Shown here piece by piece: positions 15,814 to 20,064 of a DNA stretch of 20,064 bases; position 1 is the stretch's first letter, and the number at the start of each line of letters is the position of its first letter. A model generated the notes under the pieces. It was not told where the DNA came from. It did no database searches and saw only the letters and a program-made list of their open reading frames with translations. A program made the position numbers and the translations under genes. This stretch comes from UBA9676 sp036005525 (GTDB lineage: Bacteria > Actinomycetota > Actinomycetes > Streptosporangiales > Streptosporangiaceae): assembly GCA_036005525.1 (NCBI GenBank), contig DASYQM010000099.1, positions 1 to 20,064 on the forward strand, written 5' to 3'.

Positions 15814-16136
15814 CCGGCGCCACCTGACCGGCGTCGCCTGGCCGGCGCCGGCAGCTCAGGCCGCCGGCCCAGCGCGTCGCGTCCTTCGATCCCCGGATCC
15901 CGCTGCGCGTGCCGCTCTCCTGCCGGCGGCGCGGATTATCGCACCTAACGATGCGCCCGGGGCTGGCCTCGTCCACAACGGCGGCAGTCCTGCCCGGATA
16001 TCCACAGGCTGGCGCCCTGCGTGGCCGGCCGCGGCCCGGTCCGCGACTGTGGTGAGCGGCGGGCGGCAGGGTGCCGCCCGCGGTGTGGCCCATGGGGACC
16101 CGCCGCACCGCCACCGACGGACTGGAGGACGCAGAC
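15814..16136. other. Intergenic region between the protease and ssb-like genes
   Basis: No coding frame is supported here. It begins with the last part of a triple 14-bp tandem repeat (15805-15846) that includes the protease stop codon. A strong GC hairpin follows at 15840-15869. The rest is plain GC-rich DNA up to the ssb-like ribosome binding site. Confidence 0.5.
15840..15869 (+). terminator. GC-rich hairpin after the protease gene
   Basis: GGCCGGCG (15840-15847) pairs perfectly with CGCCGGCC (15862-15869) across a 14-nt loop, 26 bp after the stop codon. No T tract follows, which is common in actinobacterial terminators. Confidence 0.5.
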
Positions 16137-16889
16137 ATGATCAACGACTCGCACATCGACCTGGCGGGGTTCGTCGCGAGCGAGCCCGCATTCAAGCGCA
16201 TTGCCGGCGGCACCTCGACCGCGAAACTGCGGGTCGCCTACACCGAGCGCCGGTTCAACCGGGAGACGGGCGAGTGGGCCGATGGGCCGACCTCGTTCGT
16301 GACGGTGCTGTGCTGGCGCACCCTCGCCGACAACGTGGCCGTGTGCCTGCGCAAGGGAGAGCCCGTGCTGGTCCGCGGACGGCTGCGAGTGCGGGAGTAC
16401 GAGGGCAAGGAAGGGTCACTCCGGATCGCCGTCGAGGTGGAGGCGAGCTCGGTCGGGCACGACCTGAGCCGCGGGGTGGCGCACTTCTCCCGCACCCGGC
16501 GCGCGCCGGGTGAAACTGCAGCAGAGAACGCGGAGGCCCTGGCCGGAGCGCAGTCGCAAGACGGCGACGAGCGCGCGGACGGGGACGAGCCCGGGCTACC
16601 TGGTGGGCTCACAGGGGAAGGGGCCGCTGGGGATGACGACACGGGAGGAGACCGCGCGGGCCGGAATGGCGCAGACCGGAGCAGCGCGGGCCCGAAGGGC
16701 GCAGGCCGGAGCGGCGCGGCCGGGAAACGCGTGGGCCGGAAAGGCGCGGGCGGGCCCGGCGCTGAAGAGAATGGCGCTGGCGGGACCGGCGCTGGCGGGA
16801 CCGGCGCGGGTGACGGCGTGCTCGACGAACGCGCGGTGGCCGAGCTCGCGACCGAGCTGGCCGAGACCGCCGACGAGGTCGCGGTCTGA
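16137..16889 (+). CDS. Single-stranded DNA-binding protein paralogue with Gly/Ala-rich tail
   Basis: The 250-residue product begins with an SSB-type OB fold (about 1-115). Recognisable segments are IDLAGFVASEPAF, AKLRVAYTERRF, SFVTVLCWRTLADNVA, LRKGEPVLVRGRLRVREYEGKEG and an aromatic-poor end. The remaining 130 residues are low-complexity Gly/Ala/Asp/Arg with pentapeptide-like units (GAGGT, GAGRS). The end is ELAETADEVAV and lacks the acidic DDDIPF-type tip through which housekeeping SSB recruits partners. ATG 16137 has GGAGG eight bases upstream. It is therefore probably the second actinobacterial SSB, like the Rv2478c type that neighbours ettA in mycobacteria. Confidence 0.85.
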   Translation: MINDSHIDLAGFVASEPAFKRIAGGTSTAKLRVAYTERRFNRETGEWADGPTSFVTVLCWRTLADNVAVCLRKGEPVLVRGRLRVREYEGKEGSLRIAVEVEASSVGHDLSRGVAHFSRTRRAPGETAAENAEALAGAQSQDGDERADGDEPGLPGGLTGEGAAGDDDTGGDRAGRNGADRSSAGPKGAGRSGAAGKRVGRKGAGGPGAEENGAGGTGAGGTGAGDGVLDERAVAELATELAETADEVAV

Positions 16890-16963
16890 CCAGTGGGCCA
16901 CCCAGGCGGGCCTAGCACCTGCATGCCGCCTGGGTGCCCGCCCGTCCGGTCCGTGGGTCGCCC

Positions 16964-17123
16964 CACCTGTCCGGGTCCGCCTGGCTGCCCGCCTGTCCGG
17001 TCCGCTTCGGTGGTGCCCGCCTGGGCCGTTCGCCCTGGTGCCGCACCTGTCCGGGTCCGCCTGGCTGCCCGCCTGTCCGGTCCGCTTCGGTGGTGCCCGC
17101 CTGGGCCGTTTCGCCCTGGTGCC
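16964..17123. repeat. 80-bp tandem duplication
   Basis: Bases 16964-17030 and 17044-17110 are identical over 67 bp. The remaining 12-13 bp of each unit (CGCCCTGGTGCC and TCGCCCTGGTGCC) differ by one inserted T, giving an 80-bp period. Near-identity shows the duplication is recent. Confidence 0.93.
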
Positions 17124-17180
17124 CCGCCCGTCCGGTCGGCCTGGGTACCCCGCCCGTCCGATCCGCCTGTCCGCTGCACC

Positions 17181-17186
17181 TACCCT
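17181..17186 (+). promoter_or_regulatory. Possible -10 of a leaderless ettA transcript
   Basis: TACCCT lies seven bases before the ettA ATG, so transcription would start at or next to the start codon. GAAGG directly before ATG is too close to act as a normal ribosome binding site. No -35 is evident. Confidence 0.35.
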
Positions 17187-17193
17187 TGAAGGC

Positions 17194-18858
17194 ATGCCCC
17201 AGTTCATCTACCAGATGCGCGGTGTGCGGAAGGCGCACGGCGACAAGGTCATCCTCGACAACGTCACCCTGGCGTTCCTGCCCGGCGCGAAGATCGGCGT
17301 CGTGGGACCGAACGGCATGGGGAAGTCCACCCTGCTGCGGATGATGGCTGGACTGGAGCAGCCGTCGAACGGGGATGCCAGGCTCCTGCCTGGCTTCACG
17401 GTCGGCATGCTCGGCCAGGAACCGACGCTCGACGAGAGCAAGACCGTCCTCGGCAACGTCGAGGAGGGGGTCGCTGACGTCAAGGCGCTGCTGGAGCATT
17501 ACAACCAGATCGCCGAGAAGATGGCCACCGATTACTCGGATGAGCTGCTCGCTGAGATGGGGAAGCTGCAGGAACAGCTTGATCATCGCGGTGGCTGGGA
17601 CCTGGATAGCCGGGTCGAGCAGGCCATGGATGCGCTGCGCTGCCCCCCTCCGGATGCGGACGTGCGCGTGCTGTCGGGAGGTGAGCGGCGCCGGGTTGCG
17701 CTGTGTGCGCTGCTGCTGTCCCAGCCGGACCTGCTTCTTCTCGACGAGCCGACCAACCATCTGGACGCGGAGAGCGTGCAGTGGCTCGAACAGCACCTGG
17801 AGAAGTACCCGGGGACCGTGGTGGCGGTCACCCACGACCGTTATTTCCTGGATCACGTGGCGCAGTGGATCCTCGAGCTCGACCGTGGCCACGCCTACCC
17901 CTACGAGGGCAACTACTCGACATACCTGGAGACGAAGGCCGCCCGGATCAAGATCGAAGGCCAGAAAGACGCCAAACGGCGCAAGCGGCTGGAGGACGAG
18001 CTCGAATGGGTGCGGTCCAGCCCGCGGGCGCGCCAGGCCAAGAGCCGCGCGCGGCTGGAACGTTACGAGGAGATGGCGGCCGAGGCCGACGCCAACCGCA
18101 AGCTTGACTTCGAGGAGATTCAGATCCCGCCGGGTCCCCGCTTGGGCCGGCTGGTGGTCGAGGCTGAGGGCCTCACCAAGGGCTACGACGACCGCGTGCT
18201 CATGGAGGACCTCAGTTTCTCGCTGCCGCAGGGCGGCATCGTCGGTGTGATCGGGCCCAACGGGGTTGGCAAGACCACGCTGATCAGGATGATCATCGGT
18301 GAGGAGCAGCCGGACGCGGGGACCATCAGGGTCGGCGAAACGGTGCAGATCTCTTATGTGGACCAGAACCGGGAACGGATCGACGCGAACAAGACCGTCT
18401 GGGAAGTTATCTCGGACGGGGAGGCCTACATCAGGGTCGGCCGGGCCGAGATCCCGAGCCGGGCGTATGTGGCCGCATTCGGCTTTAAGGGCGCCGACCA
18501 GCAGAAGCCCGCGGGTGTGCTGTCCGGCGGCGAGCGCAACCGGGTGAACCTGGCGCTCACGCTCAAGCAGGGCGGCAACCTGCTCTTGCTGGACGAGCCC
18601 ACCAACGACCTCGATGTGGAGACGCTGTCCTCGCTGGAGGACGCACTGCTGGAGTTCCCCGGCTGTGCTGTGATCACGAGCCACGACCGCTGGTTCCTGG
18701 ACCGGATCGCCACCCACATCCTGGCCTGGGAGGGCGGGGCGAGCTGGTTCTGGTTCGAGGGCAACTTCGAGGCGTACGAGAAGAACAAGATCGACCGGCT
18801 CGGCGCCGAGGCCGCGCGGCCGCACCGCGTCACCTACCGCAGGCTCACCCGCAGCTGA
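17194..18858 (+). CDS. ettA: Energy-dependent translational throttle EttA (ABC-F ATPase)
   Basis: The 554-residue protein is a soluble ABC-F ATPase with two nucleotide-binding domains and no membrane part. The first domain has Walker A GPNGMGKST (38-46), signature LSGGERRR (from 160) and Walker B LLLLDEPTNHLD (from 180). An arm-like insertion lies at about 95-140. The linker is charged and arginine-rich (about 250-310, KRRKRLEDELEWVR and SSPRARQAKSRARLERYEEM). The second domain has GPNGVGKTT (from 354), LSGGERNR (from 443) and LLLLDEPTNDLD (from about 464). Length and motifs match EttA, which binds the ribosomal E site and gates entry into elongation according to ATP/ADP ratio. It follows the ssb-like gene. 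Confidence 0.95.
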   Translation: MPQFIYQMRGVRKAHGDKVILDNVTLAFLPGAKIGVVGPNGMGKSTLLRMMAGLEQPSNGDARLLPGFTVGMLGQEPTLDESKTVLGNVEEGVADVKALLEHYNQIAEKMATDYSDELLAEMGKLQEQLDHRGGWDLDSRVEQAMDALRCPPPDADVRVLSGGERRRVALCALLLSQPDLLLLDEPTNHLDAESVQWLEQHLEKYPGTVVAVTHDRYFLDHVAQWILELDRGHAYPYEGNYSTYLETKAARIKIEGQKDAKRRKRLEDELEWVRSSPRARQAKSRARLERYEEMAAEADANRKLDFEEIQIPPGPRLGRLVVEAEGLTKGYDDRVLMEDLSFSLPQGGIVGVIGPNGVGKTTLIRMIIGEEQPDAGTIRVGETVQISYVDQNRERIDANKTVWEVISDGEAYIRVGRAEIPSRAYVAAFGFKGADQQKPAGVLSGGERNRVNLALTLKQGGNLLLLDEPTNDLDVETLSSLEDALLEFPGCAVITSHDRWFLDRIATHILAWEGGASWFWFEGNFEAYEKNKIDRLGAEAARPHRVTYRRLTRS

Positions 18859-19181
18859 CCAGTTTGGGGCCCGGCTCACGCACGGTCGGGATCCGGCCAG
18901 GGCCGGGTCAGGGCCGAAGCTAGAGCCAATTAAGCCGGGGCAGGGGCTCAGGTCAGGCCGGGGTTGGTTGGACCGGTCCGGGTCGGGCCCTGGGTCGGGT
19001 CAGGCCGGGGCAGGGTCGGGTTCAGCCAGGTCCGGATCGAGGTCGGCCAGGTCCGGATCGAGGTCGGCCAGGTCCGGGTCGGTCAGCTAGGTCTGGGTCG
19101 GTCAGCCAGGTCGGGGTCGGCCAGCTCCGGGTCGGGCTCAACCCGGTCGGGGTCACGCTCAGGACCAGACCAGGGTCGGGC
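18859..19181. other. Minisatellite-like spacer between ettA and glbO
   Basis: The 323-bp gap between converging genes is composed of degenerate repeats around GGTCGGGTC and GGCCAGGTCCGG. It includes two exact tandem copies of a 21-bp unit (19030-19050 and 19051-19071) and shorter 15-19-bp variants up to about 19130. No gene and no T-tailed terminator are visible. Confidence 0.6.
19030..19071. repeat. Tandem 21-bp repeat, two exact copies plus degenerate ones
   Basis: Both copies start GTCCGGATCGAGG and end CGGCCAG. Shortened variants (about 15-19 bp, such as GTCCGGGTCGGTCAGCTAG) continue the array to the right. Confidence 0.85.
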
Positions 19182-19613
19182 TCACGCCGGGCTGAGGCCG
19201 AGGTCGGGCCGCTGGCCCGGATCTGACGGCCGGTTGACCAGACTGTTCGCGGCCATCACCAGGTAGTTCCACAACTGCGTGTCGTAGGGCTCGTCGAGGC
19301 CGATCTCATCGAGAGCGGCCCGCATATGGCCCAGCCAGGCGTCCCGCTCCGCTTCCCCGATGGAGAAACGCGCGTGCCGCATGCGCAGCCGGGGATGTCC
19401 GCGCCGCTCGTCGTACGTCCGTGGCCCGCCCCAGTACTGAATCAGGAAGAGCCGCAGGTGCTCCTCGGCCGGCCCGAGGTCCTTGCTGGGGTAGACCGCG
19501 CGCAGCGCGGGATCGCCGGCCACCCTGCGGTAGAAGGAGTGCACCAGGCGGCGGAAGGTCTGCTCGCCGCCCACGGCCTGGTAGAAGCTGACAGGTTCGG
19601 TCGTCTGTTCCAT
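19182..19613 (-). CDS. glbO: Group II truncated haemoglobin (trHbO)
   Basis: The 143-residue protein is a 2-on-2 globin of group II. It begins FYQAVGGEQTFRRLV and contains the family block YWGGPRTYDERRGHPRLRMRH. Key residues can be placed by comparison with mycobacterial GlbO: Tyr28 (B10), Tyr41 (CD1), proximal His80 (F8) and Trp93 (G8), all offset by exactly five from positions 23, 36, 75 and 88 there. It should bind haem and O2, with proposed roles in oxygen handling and protection from reactive nitrogen or oxygen species. A short polar tail follows SLVNRPS. ATG 19613 fits the family; no strong ribosome binding site precedes it. It converges with ettA. Confidence 0.95.
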   Translation of the reverse strand: MEQTTEPVSFYQAVGGEQTFRRLVHSFYRRVAGDPALRAVYPSKDLGPAEEHLRLFLIQYWGGPRTYDERRGHPRLRMRHARFSIGEAERDAWLGHMRAALDEIGLDEPYDTQLWNYLVMAANSLVNRPSDPGQRPDLGLSPA

Positions 19614-20064
19614 GCTGGCGTCCAGGGTAGTTGGTCGGCTGGGTAGGCGGCTCCCATGCCCGCAGGCCTGTTTTACTTGCCTGTTGCCCGGCTTGCCTGT
19701 TGTCGGCCTGGCGGTCCGCGTGCCTGTCCAGCGTGCCAGCCTGTCTGTGCCCCCTGCCCGTCTGCCCGGACCTGGTTGTCCGCCATGCCTGCCGTTTGCC
19801 CAGCCTGGCTGTCCGTGTGCCTGCCCGTATGCCGTGCCTGCCTGGTCGGCCTGTCAGCCCAACTTGTCCTGCATCAATTGCGTTGCTCACCGTGCAGGAG
19901 CACACACGCTGCCGCTATTCATGGGAACGGCACGGCAGTGCCTATCCCGGCGAGTTGATGTGATTTTGGCCGAGTCCGATTCTTCCTCAGCGACCTAAAA
20001 GTTACATTGGGTCAATCATCGTCCGCCCGGGGAGCGGCAGCCCACAGGGAGTGCCGGATGCCTG
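19614..20064. other. Right-end spacer: degenerate TGCCTG repeats and possible promoter region
   Basis: No supported gene. From 19650 to 19860 the plus strand is pyrimidine-rich and dense in TGCCTG/GCCTGT words, like a decayed minisatellite. TCCTGCA (19867-19873) and TGCAGGA (19893-19899) form a 7-bp dyad with a 19-nt loop. From 19955 to 20020 the sequence becomes much AT-richer, which suggests the promoter of a gene lying beyond the edge. Confidence 0.4.

Larger units (their letters stand above)
16890..17193. other. Repeat-rich spacer before ettA
   Basis: The 304-bp gap is strongly C/T-skewed on the plus strand and built of variants of GCCTGTCCGGTCCG. It contains the 80-bp tandem duplication listed separately, and it ends with a possible -10 of ettA. 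Nothing in it looks coding, although one frame stays open and in phase with ettA. Confidence 0.6.

Noticed and set aside
15805..15846. Triple 14-bp tandem repeat across the protease stop codon
   Set aside because: Real but short and explained by GC-rich slippage; no function suggested beyond the adjacent hairpin.
16510..17193. Open frame in phase with ettA that would extend EttA by 228 residues
   Set aside because: It runs through the ssb-like gene in another frame and through the 80-bp duplication. Its composition is repeat-like, and EttA has its full family length from 17194.
16912..18879. A 655-residue minus-strand open frame over ettA
   Set aside because: It is the antisense shadow of a highly biased GC3 gene; no family similarity, and ettA is certain.

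Overview
The window is chromosomal DNA from a high-GC actinobacterium. Third codon positions are almost all G or C, GTG starts with GGAGG-type ribosome binding sites are common, and the gene content fits a filamentous actinobacterium: Lsr2, a paired dynamin-like GTPase operon, an EttA-type ABC-F protein, a group II truncated haemoglobin and a DUF6412-YidC-like pair. The exact order is uncertain; Streptosporangiales-like is a guess.

Left part (1-4102): one arm of an integrative element. It sits beside the 3' end of a CCA-encoding tRNA-Arg(TCT) gene. Reading leftward from the tRNA come a tyrosine recombinase, a 436-bp gap with a LexA-type control region, a LexA-like S24 repressor, a TPR-only protein that overlaps it by 13 bp, an Lsr2 nucleoid silencer, and the end of an unidentified gene on the opposite strand. 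The far att site was not found, so the element probably continues to the left of the window. The repressor keeps the exact residue spacing of the LexA cleavage and catalytic sites, and its promoter carries two abutting palindromes. This is the most system-like signal in the window.

Middle (4246-10043): a small DUF6412-like membrane protein, a YidC/Oxa1-family insertase paralogue and glyA read rightward. After these comes a TetR-family ligand-binding body with no DNA-binding domain, probably a remnant. A GtrA-family membrane protein then runs tail to tail into a family 2 glycosyltransferase. The glycosyltransferase is translationally coupled (GTGA overlap) to an upstream NAD-dependent sugar epimerase. 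GtrA, glycosyltransferase and epimerase make a plausible lipid-linked sugar module for the cell envelope. The last 235 bp of gtrA and of the glycosyltransferase gene are antisense to each other.

Right part (10689-19613): two dynamin-like GTPases overlap by GTGA, and both have N-terminal tails built from tandem repeats. Next are a trypsin/HtrA-type protease with a PDZ domain but no export signal, and an SSB-like protein with a Gly/Ala-rich tail and no acidic tip. ettA follows behind an 80-bp tandem duplication and may be leaderless, and glbO reads leftward on the minus strand. The ssb-like/ettA/glbO neighbourhood is also known in other actinobacteria. Intergenic spaces here are rich in minisatellite-like repeats.
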